This document shows positions 1 to 13,185 of a stretch of DNA of 64,000 bases, piece after piece; position 1 is the stretch's first letter, and each line of letters begins with the position of its first letter. The DNA is taken from NCBI RefSeq assembly GCF_037975245.1, contig NC_092580.1, positions 1,771,501 through 1,835,500 of the forward strand, read 5' to 3'. Source of the stretch: Apostichopus japonicus. Taxonomy: Eukaryota > Echinodermata > Holothuroidea > Aspidochirotida > Stichopodidae. The position numbers and the translations under genes are program-made. The notes under the pieces are model-generated. The model did no database searches. It was not told the origin of the DNA and worked only from the letters and a program-made list of their open reading frames with translations.

Positions 1-3000
1 ATAAAAAGTTGCAGCAAAAAATGAATCAATGATGTCATATTTAGGCTTGATCAAGTCTTTAAGTGTTGTGTGTGTAACAGAATATCATATCTTTCATATC
101 TCCCAAATGGAATAATATATGTTTCTTAGCTGTTTAGGAAAGTTGTTCATTACAGTTACTTTTATCAATCATATAGACAAACGGTCAGATGACTGGGTGT
201 CCTCTTTAATAGTTTCTTAAGATTCTTTACCGTTTCGTAAACGATCACGGAGAACGTTACCAGCAATTCACAGGAGGTTTCTCCTAAACTGGCTACTCTG
301 AAATGACTGTATCAAGCAACATGCACAAGCATTTCTCAATGATATCAAGTTACAATATCTGACTGTTTACTTGTTAGTATTTGTTGGTTGATATATTCAC
401 TCCCTATGTTCATTTTCCCAACGACACCCAACAATCGATATTTAATTGCGCAGATGCTGCATTACAACTCCTATGCAATCCCCATCTATCTCGCTCCCCT
501 ATTTTCTTTTCTCGCTTTTTCTTTTTGACTTGGCTTGCCTTGGATTTTTTTGTCATCATTGCACCTGCTTCAAACCAGGCTGAAAGAAATTGGCCTCCTC
601 ACGTAGCTTGATAATTCTGCGAGTCTTGACGCATTCGCTTCAGCAGAGCGGAATTGCTGAAGTTCTCTTCACAGGCTGGCTATTTATTATTTGTATTCAA
701 CAGCTGGCGTACTCTTGCAGAAAATTGGTATCGCTCTGGGACGAGCAAGTAACGTTGATTTGGGCTCATTCAGCCATACTTTCCTTGTCATAAGTCAGTT
801 CGCTCTGGGCAGCTTTCTTGATGGTGTTCTTCTGCCTCAATTTATCTCTCTTTCCCTCTCTCTCTCATGAATTTGAAATAAAAAATAGTTTTGGTTTACA
901 TATTTTATGTGTAAATAATGCCACAGTGTTACCTAGTACCGAAATATTGGTTACTTTAAAAAATAGGTTAAAAAAAATTGTAAGGTGTGACTCTATGTAT
1001 GAGCAATAAGACTGTGTTAAGTTAACCCTAATGTAATTAATATAGGTTTCTCTAAAAATGGAGGTAAAGATTTTGGGGGGAGTGATTTCTATAGTATATA
1101 GGTTACCATACAAACCTTTCATTGGGAAGTGTTATATTATGCAGATTAATTCTTCAGATAAGGAAAATGCTAAGAGGGAAAAAGCTTAGAGGGGGCATGA
1201 TAACCTAGGCCTACTTTACTGTCAAATGAATCCAAACTTGATTTGAACTGGCCAATTTATCTGCTTATTCAAATTAGCTTGAAATAATTAATATTTTGCA
1301 TATATGCTTGGTATATGTACAGTAATTTGACACTGTTGGGGATGGTATAGGAGAAATAGCCTTACAGACATGTGTGTGTATATCCATCTGACGGCCTGCG
1401 GATTGAAAGACAGAGAAGAAATGCCATATCTGGGTCTTTATTTTAATCTAGAATAATCAAAAGCAAATAAATCAGCCATTTTACTACTCAATGAATAGAT
1501 AACATTTATATGGTGAAATATGTGTTGTAGACCATTAATGCTTGTCTCTCTGGCACATTTGGAAGCAAAAGTGGTGACATTTTTTAACCTTGTGAAAATG
1601 GGTACATGTCTCCTATATCTTGGATTCCAATGGCAAGCTTAACCAAATCTGTGATTTACAGTAGAGCTTCCATGCTGTTGTGAGTCATGGAACACTTCAA
1701 CCTTGCAATAAATTTAATGTGCTGACAAGATGCTCAATCGATATGTGTTTTAATAATTACCATTCAGCTTACATGCATTCTGTCAGAGACACATACTGAA
1801 TGTAAATGGTGTGTGTTAAAATGTGAGAATTCTATATATCTTGTGTACTCATGAAAGCCAGACATTTAAAGTTATTATTTGCCCTGAAGTAACATTATTT
1901 TGATTAATTATTTACCTTTTGCAGAACCTCATTCAGTATAGCCAACTTCTTGCCCTACAACTAAATAATATTTATTTTGTGCCAAGAATGGGTGTAGAGA
2001 GGTACATATCTAGGTTTAAATTTAAATTTAAATTTGTTCCCTTAAAGTAGCTTTTTATTTTCTTGGATTTATTGTAAGAATATTATTCCATTCAGCACAT
2101 TTTGTAGCACAGTGGTTTTTTTTTTTTTTAACTCTCATGTCATTATTTAATTAAACAATCATGTCTCATGAAGAGAATGATCAACTTTTGTTGTTTGTGT
2201 TGAGATCCCCCAAAAAGTTGTCAAAACCAATCCCAAAAGCTGCTTTAATGGTAGACCTTACAGCTTCATGGGTGAGTTAATATTCAGTTTGTAACCCCAC
2301 ATTAGTGCCTGAGGTATGTATACTGTAACCAGGGAGTTTCCATAACAACTGCCTGCTGTAACTATAGTGTGTACAATATTGAGTAGGGATCCACAAGGGA
2401 GGAAGAGGTACAGCATAGGTTTTGGAAAAAAAAACATTTTGAAAAAACCTAATTACTTTCAGTAATATTTTGGAGTTCATTTCATGGAATCCTATGGAAT
2501 TAAAGGTTTATTAATACTGAAGTAGAGAGGAAAACTGGCCTATGCTTAACACAGCATCTTGGCACATTTCTGTAGAGGGATATTTCAGTGGCAGTCAAAT
2601 CCCGTGCCACACTTTCAAAGAAGTAATTTTGACACAACTCAATATCTAATTATTTCTGCTTGTACAGTTTTTAGATCAGGTTGTTTTTTTATTTTGGTCA
2701 CATATCCATACATATATAAATCCACATTAAGTATGGCACGTGATTATCTCATGCCAGATGTTCTTCAGTAGCTTGATGTGATATTCTATGTGTGTGTATA
2801 TTGTTCATATCTCCTCTAAGTATATGATGGCCGTGCAGTCAAATATTTGCATGGCTTTGACATAGGAGGCCTGTACTGTTTTATCAAAATGCAGAAGGAT
2901 GTAGTTTTTCTGTTGTTGATGATTCATGTGCACATAAATATGTACAGTGACATAAATCATCTCAATGGGGCTGTCCATGCAGCCATGATGCACAAAATCA

Positions 3001-3374
3001 ACAGATCGCAACGTCATATGGGTCCTATATGCTTCCGTGTTACTGACAAGCTGCACTCTTTGACTGCAAATTATAGCAGCACCATGACTTGATCTCTAGT
3101 GTAGTGCATACAGTTTGCTTCATCGTTAATGAACAAGAGATGTTTTGAAACATATTTTTGAAGTTTCAAGTCAAGCTGTTTTAATCACCGTAAAACTTGT
3201 GTTTTCTATTATCATGTGTGCACGTCGGCAAAAATGGAACTTAGGACCTAGTCACTCACTCATTGCGTCAGCGTTTGCAAGTTCAACAGGCCTGTTCACA
3301 GCTTGTGAGAGCTTTAACTCGGTCATGGTACTTTAACTAATATATTGTCAAACAGTACAGATCACACACATTAA

Positions 3375-3553
3375 GGGTCGATATGATAGCGCCCTCTATG
3401 GACAACCCCATTGATTTCATTTCTAACTCTATTAGACATAGACATACTGTACTTAGATCTTCCAAGTTGTAAATGTAACTTTTTAATCTATAGTTATATG
3501 TAGTGATGGAGCACATTTGTGATGCAACTAACATTTTCTGCCGGAATAACCCT
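3375..3553. mobile_element. Possible decayed short MITE with TTAA ends
   Basis: TTAA at 3371-3374 is followed by GGGTCGATAT, and the right side ends ATAACCCT followed by TTAA at 3554-3557. The inverted termini agree only roughly (GGGT against AGGGTT), so this could be chance. If real it belongs to the same broad TTAA-duplicating class (piggyBac- or Kolobok-like MITEs) as the better examples at 21312 and 30429. Confidence 0.2.
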
Positions 3554-3950
3554 TTAAATCTACGAACCTGAATGCAGTTCTGATGTTTATACCTATAGTA
3601 TCCTCCCTCCCAGTCAATGACCAAAGGGATTTTACAATTATCTCTGCCGATTCATTGGTGATATATTATTGACTTTAGATAGTGATCTCTCAGCTATGAT
3701 TGTTCCTAATTCTTATTTATGGTATCCATTCATTAATATAGAATGTTCAGTCAAAGCCTCTTTACTTCCATGGTGACGACACATACACTGCTGATTTTTT
3801 TTCATATTCTGCTCACTCCTTTGGGTATTAAGAAAGTTTAGATTAAATCCTTTTGTTGTGGTATAATTAACCTGCTTTTACCTTTTTCAAAGTTCTTAAT
3901 AAAGTAGCATTGATGACTTTAACCTTTAAATATTTCCATGAGACATATAA

Positions 3951-4199
3951 TTGGCCTCCGAGGCAGTCCTAACATTCAGTAACGTTCAGCTAAAGACGAC
4001 TTTGTCCTCGTTCATTGTAGATATTAAAACTCATGAATCTCAAAACTGTGCCGCTGGGTCGTATCTTTCCCCGTCTCTGGCAACCGCAGTTGTTTCAGAT
4101 CGTCAATCTGATAAGAAGCCAGCGAAATTAGTTGATGGATCTGTTGTTCATCTGCTCTGGTGTGGTGGCTGTATCAAGTTTGCACTAGTAACTTCCCGA
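3951..4199 (+). other. Higher-complexity segment ending in a strong splice-donor-like site
   Basis: This stretch is less AT-rich than its surroundings and stays open in one frame for about 93 codons. It contains a GTGAGT donor-like sequence at 4200-4205. It could be an unrecognised exon, for instance a first exon of the gene that becomes visible at 27485, or simply conserved non-coding DNA. The translation matches no family I recognise and no acceptor was identified. Confidence 0.15.
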
Positions 4200-7100
4200 G
4201 TGAGTATTTCCACGGTCTTTGTGTGTGATTAGTGCATGTATTACAGAGAATGGGTCGTGTGACCAATGTAATGTAACGGTCACATACGTAGTATTACGGT
4301 GCCTGTGTAAAGAGTCACTTTGTGACTTCCGTTTTCTTTTCTCTCTGGGGAAGAGGAGGGGGGGGGTTAAGGTTTGCAAGTTTATAATCCATTTGTACAG
4401 GTATGATAGCCAATTGTGGATATAGGCCCTAACTCTTCTTTTGTAGTTTACTACAGTTAATTTCCACTAGAAGCACATGGCATTAGATTTCTAGCTCCCC
4501 ACTCACAGATTGGTGTCTGTGACTCACCACTATTAATAATTGCCCTGTATACATGTAGATGCATAGCTGTATCCTGGCCATCTGTCAACATTTTGTTCCT
4601 CGTTCTTCAGACAGTGCTTTCTTATGTTGCAATATTACTTCCAGGCTGGAATTAGTTGCATGTCTAGAACAAGTGTATAACTACTACAGCTTATCACATT
4701 AATGATTCAACTGTTTAGTTCCAGACTTATACTTTCCCTGAAATGCCCTGGGAGAAATTAAATATTTGTATACTCATTTTTTTCGTTTTCACAATTTCCC
4801 GGTATTTTGGAGCCACTTTTTCTTTAATATTTCAAGTGTTATTAAAGGTTACTGTCTCAAAAAGGAAATTGACAATTCACAGAAAAAGATTGTAATCAAT
4901 TGTTACATATTGATTACCGTTGTGATTAATCATGACATAATTGGTAGCAGACTTTTGCAAAGAATTTGGTTAATTTTTGATAAAATGCGTTTCTTCTAGT
5001 CAAATTCCACTTGGTATCATAAAGTAGGTTGAAAAATTCTTGCAAGTTACTGACAGTAACATTTGAAGAAGTGTCTGGATGCATGACGACATTTTAAACT
5101 TTGAGAAATCGTTAGTCACAGATTTGAAGGTTGATGTTGGTGGCAAATATTTGGATGGTGTTTTTACATTAAATTTGATCAGTTGTACTTATTATTTTAG
5201 GAATATATATAAATTTGTATAAAATAAAAAACATTTTATAAGTGACTGTACACAATCAACTGCTTTAACTTTGATAATCTAGTTTTCATCATGAATCATG
5301 TTTTAGTCACCACTATTGCTTTTTTATCAAGATTTAGCTGTCTGTCTAAAAAATACTGTGTTTATATCATTTTATCCTTCACTTGTACATTACCATTAGT
5401 TTGTCCTATAGGAATCTATAGGCCAATCTGGGGGCCAAGCTGAGGGCCGAGCTGAGGGGGCTGTATAACTTTGAATGAGAATGGATGTAATGGAAAGGAC
5501 AAGAATGGAGGATGATGGGGGGGGGGGGGCAACTTAAAAACATACACAGGGCATTTACTTTGCTCCTCTCTTACCTGTCTCCAATTTATACTATTTGCCA
5601 ATATTTTATATCATATTATGTCCATGCATGTGGAGGGTATAGGGAGATTCCATACTAGTACAGTCGGTGAAACCATCATTATTATGTGTAACTGTACAGA
5701 GACTGGTGCCCTCTCCTCTCCCTACCTTGTTAGGCCCCTCTGCTGTCATAAGCCATATATTCTACCCACCAATGTGGAGTGATTATTAAGTTAAACAGGT
5801 TCAAATTTTGTAAATTGTATTTCTACACATGTGTGGCCGCATGTGGATGACGTCTGCCCAGTTTGGGAACACCCATCCGTATTCAGTATAATTTTAATTT
5901 CACATCTAGTTCATACCTTTCAGGACTGTTCACCCGACTCCCAAACACATAGTGAAATGATTAATATTACCAATAGCTTAAGTCTGAGCCAGGGCAAGAG
6001 CTTATGAATCAGTGGACGAAACCCTTGACCAGTGTGGATTCCTGATCAGGGAGATTGCAATTCAATTTGGAAGTACTGGCAATGCATATATTCCACATGT
6101 GTATAATCTCCCTAGCATTATACATTGTAACAGATAACTAATTTAACTGATTGCATTAATTTTGTAATGTTTTCCCTTGTCATTCATTAAATTTTCAGTC
6201 ATCACTAATAATCCTGTTCCTCACCCTTCCTCTATCGAACCACTCGGTGACATACTAGCAGTTAGTCGAAATAAGGATCAACTCCTGTTTTCCACCAGTT
6301 GATCTAATGTACACAGTGCTAATGTAATAATACTTTCTCTATGGGGGGTATCAATAGACTTTCTGTATGGGGGGTGTCAATTCTAAACCTTATATTTTAA
6401 ATTAGAATGGCATACAGTGTGCGACCAAAGACCAACTTAGCGGAGACTTCTCATGGAAGAAGTGAAATATATTCCTCTTTGAAGTTCAGTTTGACAAGTT
6501 CTCTGAATCTCAAATATGCATAATCATCATCATCAACATCATCCACAAATAAGACTAATTTAAGAGTTTCAACCTACATCATCATTCACTTACATTGCAT
6601 CTCTTCTATTTAGTACTAATCTCTTTATGCATGAAACAGCAAATTTTGGCCATAAAACAAGATTTTTTAAATTCCACTAATAAAGAAAGGGGCCAAATCC
6701 TATGGGTCATTTAGTCTGATTGATCGCTGCAGGTTACTATACAGTTTCTACTGTTTCACAATATATGATTGTTTTTCGCATAATGTGTTGTGACCGTTGC
6801 CAACTGTGGACAAACATCAGTATTAACCTACTTCAGATTGAGCTGGCGAAATCACACTGAGTGCATTTTCCTCTTTTGGCTCAATTCATCAGACACGGAG
6901 AAGAGCCTTTGGCGAGAGAAATATTGTCTTTTCGGCTCCTAAATCTTAAGCTAGAGTAATGTTACTTTGTTTGATATTATCACGTACTAACAGTCATGAA
7001 CTACCACTGAGATGAATGACCGTGTGTCATCACTATTGTGGCATATCGAAGGCTGGTGTAGAGGTTGCATTCGGTCAGGAGTGAGGTGAAAATCTGACAT

Positions 7101-9735
7101 TGTTTCAAACTGGCGGAGGATAAGGGCAAGGTTGTTTGCTCTGGGAATTTAGTCAAGTATTATAAAAAGGCCCTGTTGAATCGAATCTGAGGGGAAAATA
7201 ATACAGCAAACTTGCTGATATATATCATTTAATGCTGGTCACATATTGCTCTTTTGGTTTCAATATATGACAGAAGCATGCATGCACCATGTATCATTGA
7301 CAACCTTTGTGATGTACAACCCATGCGAGGCAAATTTTTATTTGAGTGACCAAATCTCTGTCTGAACAACTAAAATCAGCTTAGCAGGTCGGCAGACAAT
7401 TAGTTGTTTACTTCAAATTCAGACTGCTTTGAAATTAAATACCCTCAAATAAGTAAAATGATAAATTTGTTTTGTCCACTGTCACTTTGAAATAAAACCG
7501 AAGTAGTAGAATATCCACGATATTCCTACAGTGTACATATATTGATCATTCGTTGTTAGTTTGGTATAGTTTTTTTCACGGACAAAAATTTGCTGTTAGG
7601 AGAACCAAATGTTAAAGATCCAAGGGACAACCAGCAAACATCCTTAAGAATTTGCCCGTTGTTGCATGCTCCTCCTTGTTTTAAATTCAATCTTTATCAT
7701 ACTTTCACACAGTTGACCTTTATGATATTGCTCTACATTCCAGTTTTATTCCAAACCACGAAAAAATAGTAAAAAGACTTGAAATGATACCCGATTCCTT
7801 TCTATAGGATCTTCTAGAATCAACTAAATGGGATGCAGATACTGTATTCAATAGTGTGGGTAAAGATAATGCAACTAGTTCCCTGGGGAGTTTAACATGA
7901 GGCAGCCCTTCAATAGAAGGCTGGATGGATGAAATGCCTACAATTAATATCAAGGAAAACATATATAATCTTTTGAATACACATGGAGCAGAATTAAGAC
8001 TCTGATTTCACATAATGACGGTAGTTTCTAAATATCCGTGTCTTATTTATGTCGATCGTAAAAATGACATTACCATGATTTTGTAATTATAATCAAGGGC
8101 AAGGATGAATTACTGAACAAAATCTAGCAGTTGCTCATGGCAACCATGGGAAGAAAAGACTCGTAATTAGCAGACAAGGCAGAATTAACATGCCTTTGTA
8201 TGGATAAATTAATGTCATTATGGTGCTGCATACAGAAAATTGATGAGCTTAAATATATCTTCTTCTTATTTTATCTCCAAAGAGCTGAAGTATACCTGCT
8301 GTACCAAAGAGTTATATATAGAAAAGCTATCAAAGAAATTTTAAGCTTTATACCTTTTCTAACGGAAGCTATATATTCTGTTACAGTTGATTGCGTTCAC
8401 CCGCAAAGCGTTGTTGTTTGTAAAACAGTATTACCATTCACAACTCACACCTTTTTTTTTCTTTCTCTTTTTCTCTTTTTTTTTTCTTGCTGGATGTGAA
8501 AGAAAGAAGGAAAATCAAATAATTGCCGCTCTTTTTCCAGTTTCATAATTTGTGTTTTTGTATACATGCAAAGGTGGTCAGAGCATATTAAAGAAATGTT
8601 TATCACACAATGACTTGTCCAATGCATTTTCGGTTAATATCGTCTAAATAGACACTAGTCAATTTCAAGATGAGCTAGGGGAGTTCAACTTCTGTATTGA
8701 ACTTAAGAGAACCTCGAATAGCCTTTTATTTCTCAATAGTCAAAATCTAAGTGCTGCAATATATTTGTAGATTGAAGAGTGTTTGTTAATTTTCAAAACA
8801 AACATTGAACACTTAGGGTAGACAAACCTGCACAATTTCATAGCAGAGTGTCCTTTGTACAAGCTAACTTCTAGAGCTTATACTTATCCTTTTAAAATTT
8901 AGAGGCTAAAAGCTGTAAATTTTCATTAGGTGTTGAGAATATTTGCCACTACTATATTATTTCACTGTATGGGGATCGTAATATATTTCTTATGGTTGGG
9001 CATACACAATGAATGCATTATCTAGTAATGTGAGTGAACCAGGTGGAATTGCGGGGTGAAAGATTGTCATGAAATGCGGCCAGCTGCTTTAAATATGTAT
9101 GCCACCGAGTTTAAATTCTAAGGTAAATTTAAGTAAAGTCTTAAAAATCATATGCAGGGCAAAGTTATTAACTATTGATGGTGTAGAAACAGATTCTGAA
9201 TTTTCGCAAACTAACAAATTAACCTAACACCCAAATCATCCATCGCACAGAGAGAGAAATCGGCACTGTAATTATTCAAAGCTGGTGATATGAAGTTATA
9301 TCAGATGCATGGCTGCAGTATAAAATATTCAGAGATCCACAGCTAACAAAACTGTAAATTCCAGTCAGCAATGAAATTTGTAAATAAAACAATTATTGTA
9401 AATCATAAATATAGAGGTAAGATTTGCAGTGACTGAGCTGGGATGAGCAGGAGACAAATGGATGAAGAAATTGTAAGAATCAGTCAATTTTATTTTCACT
9501 CATTCATTGGCAGTAGTTAAATATTTTCACTGTTCTATCAAAACAAAGAAACTATTTTGTATATTTATCGTTAGATACATAAGCGACTGGTTTACCACCT
9601 TGGTGAAATTGTTGCTTTAATAGTACCTGAATAATAAAAACAACCGTGCTGCATGTTTCTTCACTATACACTACAGTCACTCACTCAAGCATAAACAGAT
9701 ATTGTTCCTTTTCAATTTTCACAGCCTCATTCTGT

Positions 9736-9780
9736 TTTTATTGGTCTAGAATAGAGAATCTCTATTCTAGACCAATAAAA
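9736..9780. repeat. Perfect 45-nt palindrome (22-bp arms, 1-nt centre)
   Basis: The left arm begins TTTTATTGGTCTAGAATAGA and the right arm is its exact reverse complement ending CCAATAAAA, with a single A in the centre (9758). A perfect inverted repeat this long with no spacer can form a cruciform in DNA or a tight hairpin in RNA. The near-zero loop argues against a microRNA precursor. No duplicated target site was evident, so it is not obviously a transposon. Confidence 0.9.
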
Positions 9781-10290
9781 CCTATTTGAGCAAATGAAAA
9801 TATTAAAATGGCTTGCCAAACTGCAGATTCCTGTTTTGGAATATTAGACCTTATTGTAAATGAGGGAGATGCACTCGAATGTGTACTATCCATCGATCAT
9901 CTGACTTCAGTCATCTTACTCTCTTTTTATCAAGTTCAATTGGTACCAAATTCATTGTCAAAACCAAATCATCAATTGAAGCAGACACTATATAAGCACA
10001 CTCTGTAATAAGTGTGCAGTATATAAATGCTATGATAGCAACTGCAATATTGAAGTTAGCCTTGATTGAAAGCCCATGTATTTAGCTATGTACATTTGAT
10101 ACAGGTCCATCTGTGTGTTGTTTTTTTTTATATATTTTTTATATATATATTTTTTGATGTGTCGGTTGGAGTATAAATGCAGTACAATTCAATCGAATTC
10201 AATTTATTTCCACCAAACTATAAAAAATATCACAGATGCATTAATATCATAAAGGATATATTACAAGTTTTTTGGTATGAACAAAATAAA
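9781..10290. other. Non-coding, AT-rich; no gene seen
   Basis: Contains a poly-T and TA-rich tract (10118-10155) and a short repeated ATTCAAT motif (10185-10205). A 66-codon open frame at 9808-10008 has no recognisable features. Confidence 0.4.
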
Positions 10291-10329
10291 TTAAAAGTTA
10301 TAGGTTATTAATGGGTAGAGGAGGTAGTA

Positions 10330-10620
10330 ATAATCAGAGCTTTTCGAGTCTGGCACATTGAGGAGAGAAACAAATGGTACTGTAGAAGAAATAGAAAGGG
10401 AAAACAAAAACAGGACAGCCAGACAGAAATGCGATGCACTGTGATAATCAAATGCAATTAATTGTATACAGCTATTGAACAAGAAAGATACTACTGAAGA
10501 GAGGCCTTTGAGAAAGGGAACACAAATGCAGGACAAACAAACACAATGCACTCTAAAATGATGATCAAATGCAATTACTTGTAAACGGCCAATGAAATAA
10601 ATATATTCCTTTGAGGAGAC
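10330..10620. repeat. Diverged tandem duplication, roughly 130-bp unit
   Basis: Two diverged copies share blocks such as GATAATCAAATGCAATTA (first copy near 10441) and GATGATCAAATGCAATTA (second copy near 10560), each preceded by AACAGGACAG- or CAGGACAAACA-type sequence. The 128-codon minus-strand open frame running through here is made from this repeat and has no protein-like signature. Confidence 0.55.
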
Positions 10621-10687
10621 GATTTGAAGGAATGAATAGATTTCCCAATCCTTCCCCCCCCCCTCCTCTTCCCTCACTATGTATTTT

Positions 10688-10985
10688 CAGATTCCCATCT
10701 CATTATAGGCTATCTCTATTATATTCCCATTTTCTTACTGTCAATGCTGACATATTTTACCAATGTCTTTTTGCACATGTTCTGGTGCAGCTGTGCTATA
10801 TATACCTCAAGTGCCTGCCAAAGCTATGTATGCTCAGATTCCCAACTGATTTTTCATATAGGCTAATCTCTAATATATTGCCATTGTTCTTATGATTTTC
10901 TTACTGTCATTGCTGACATATTTTACCAAGGTCTTTTTGCATGTGTGTTCCAGCGCCTGCCAAACACCTGGCCAAATTTGAATAT
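10688..10985. repeat. Two-copy tandem duplication, unit about 147 bp
   Basis: Both copies begin CAGATTCCCA (10688 and 10835) and contain TTTTCTTACTGTCA followed by TGCTGACATATTTTACCAA and GTCTTTTTGCA, ending near GCCTGCCAAA. The copies differ by substitutions and small indels, so this is an older local duplication. Confidence 0.75.
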
Positions 10986-12960
10986 GGACAATGTTGTACA
11001 AACACAGATTTTACAACCATTGCCTTCTATAATGTACCGTATTGTGTGTCTCAGCTCCTTCTTCTTGTAATTGGCTACGTGATAAGTACTCGCTTCTCTC
11101 TTTGTTTTGACAATAAATCTTGCTGATTATTAGTATTGAATATATGCATCACTTTTCTGTTGTGACAGAAGTGGGAATTTAGTGATCTGTGTTGGGAATT
11201 TGATATTTCAACCTACAGTATATGTAACTGGATGCAAACCAAAGTATGTGCGGTGTCGAGGCACAGCAGGCTATACTGACATCGTGTGACTCTCCATCCT
11301 AGGACACACAGAACATGACCAAAGTTGCCTGTAACAAGGTGCAATGTGGTAGAAGGTTAAATTCCTCTCTACTTTGTCTTTGAAAGTCAGTAATGTCAAA
11401 AATGTCCAGAAAGTGGTAAAAAACCAGCTTATTTATAGGGCCATCATTGATCACTTATTTCATTAAAAGAATTTGGGAATGATGCTACCGCCTAGAGCGA
11501 AGACAGCCACTGGATTTGTGTAATACGCAGATGCCCTGGTGTAGTAAGTGTTCACATAAATTTCAAATTGTGCCTTGAGCGTAGCCTCATTGTGAAAACT
11601 TGTTATGGGCCAGAAACAGGGAAGGAATTGTCTTGAACCATATGTCATCATCATATGGCAGACTGAGTGAGAGAATGCTTGATTTGTTTACGCATGGGAG
11701 GATGTAAACCAGTCCTTCACTGGATTCGTATCTATCGATCTGCAAAACGAAGTCAATCAGTCAATGTAGAGTAATATATACAGAGCCTCAGTAAGATGTT
11801 GAAAAGACATAATTGTGTTGATGTTAAAATACCTTCATTTACAAATGCATGTTATCTGTTTGTTATCTCTGTATCGTCATAGAGGTGACTTTAATAATAA
11901 TGAATATTAAAAATTAATATTTTCTTGCAGACAACACAATATACTGTCAATATATACTGTCACTACATATGCATAAATATCTACCTTAAATTAATCCTGT
12001 TTGGAGATTGCATATTGAAAAATTTGCACAGCAAATGTGGGTTGTTTTTAAAATATATAAAAGTTGAATTGTGTTAAGGTTCTGTGGACCGAAACCTCTG
12101 TGCATCTCTGTATAAATGTTTGCATATATAGAGCATTCAGCCTCTTTCATCTAGCTTTTTGAATTTCCTACTATGGATGTTGCAGATATATGAAAAGTGC
12201 CCTAGAAAAATATGAATTATTGATGACATAAACACAGTTTCATATTACGTATGTTGGTATAAAGTGTATTCAAGGCTTATAGCAAATGGCTGTGCTTTGA
12301 AAACTGCTAATTACATTGTCGTTAGATGTCATTTTCTTACAATGAACAAATTATAATGATCTGTATCATTAATCAAGCTTCATGATTTAATGCAGGAAAC
12401 AGAAATAATACCCTTTTTCATTTTATACTTCTTGAAATCTTACATTTATTTTCAAGTGAACTGTTCAGCTGCAAATTAAGTATTTCTGTGTCAAAAGTGA
12501 GTTGTTATGACATATTTCTGCAATTTTAACATAATTTCTGATGTTTTAATTTGCATGTTTATGCCGTCTGAATGAGCTGGTGGATGCAGTGATAGCTTTA
12601 ATGTATTCATTTAATTCATGTCTGTACTTACAGTATAGTATAAAGCTATTTGTAGTTAAAAGCTTGCAAACATTCCTTTGCAATTCTTGACGTTACAGAG
12701 TCTTGAAGCAGCATTTTTTTATATAGTTTTTTTTAAATAATTTCTTTTTTTTTACATATTTAAGGGCTAAATTAAGTTATGATTTCCAAACTTTATTATG
12801 ATGTTTTAGTTTGTTCAGTTTCAATGTCTTATTCAGAGTGATAATAATTTGATAAAATATTTGATGAAATACTAAAAGTTATAATTTAAGCCTTTCACTA
12901 AGGACTTTGCAACCTTGGTTTCTAACTGATCATATGTAAACGTATAAGGATAAAAAAATA
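10986..12960. other. Non-coding, AT-rich; no gene seen
   Basis: No recognisable coding sequence, RNA gene or transposon termini. Contains short T-rich runs (12714-12755). Confidence 0.4.
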
Positions 12961-12968
12961 AACATCCT

Positions 12969-13185
12969 CTGGGATCATATCTTCCTGGGGTGATCTCAGG
13001 AGCTTAGAACATGTCATTATGAGACAATCTAAACAACTACCTGTGATCTTCTTAGTGATGAAATTGATCCCTGGCTGGGATCAGATCACTGTTGAATGAT
13101 GCCAGAGCTGTGATCCCACCAGCTGTGTAAAATATCCTACTGAGTTTGATCCCATCATCTGGGATCATATCCTCCTGGTTGGGGC
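12969..13185. repeat. Short dispersed motif cluster with GATCCCA / TGGGATC blocks
   Basis: CTGGGATCATATCTTCCTGG at 12969 recurs almost exactly at 13159 (CTGGGATCATATCCTCCTGG), and related GATCCC or GGGATCA pieces lie between them in both orientations. This looks like a degraded small repeat or MITE relic; no terminal duplication could be defined. Confidence 0.45.

Larger units (their letters stand above)
1..9735. other. Intergenic or upstream sequence, no gene recognised
   Basis: AT-rich unique-looking DNA with no open frame that resembles a known protein and no tRNA or rRNA signature. Small items seen: a TTTAAA-type tract near 2017-2035; poly-G runs near 4360 and 5519; a tandem pair of about 27 bp with the core TATGGGGGGT (about 6335-6385); ATC-rich microsatellite near 6525-6550; a pyrimidine tract near 8449-8490. 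It may include the unseen promoter or 5' UTR exon of the CUB-domain gene that becomes recognisable at 27485, but nothing here ties to it firmly. Confidence 0.5.

Noticed and set aside
8449-8627. Minus-strand frame with a KKKRKRERKKK tail
   Set aside because: The basic tail is a pyrimidine tract read on the opposite strand.
10291-10677. 128-codon minus-strand frame
   Set aside because: Made of a diverged 130-bp tandem duplication and low-complexity purine tracts; no recognisable protein.
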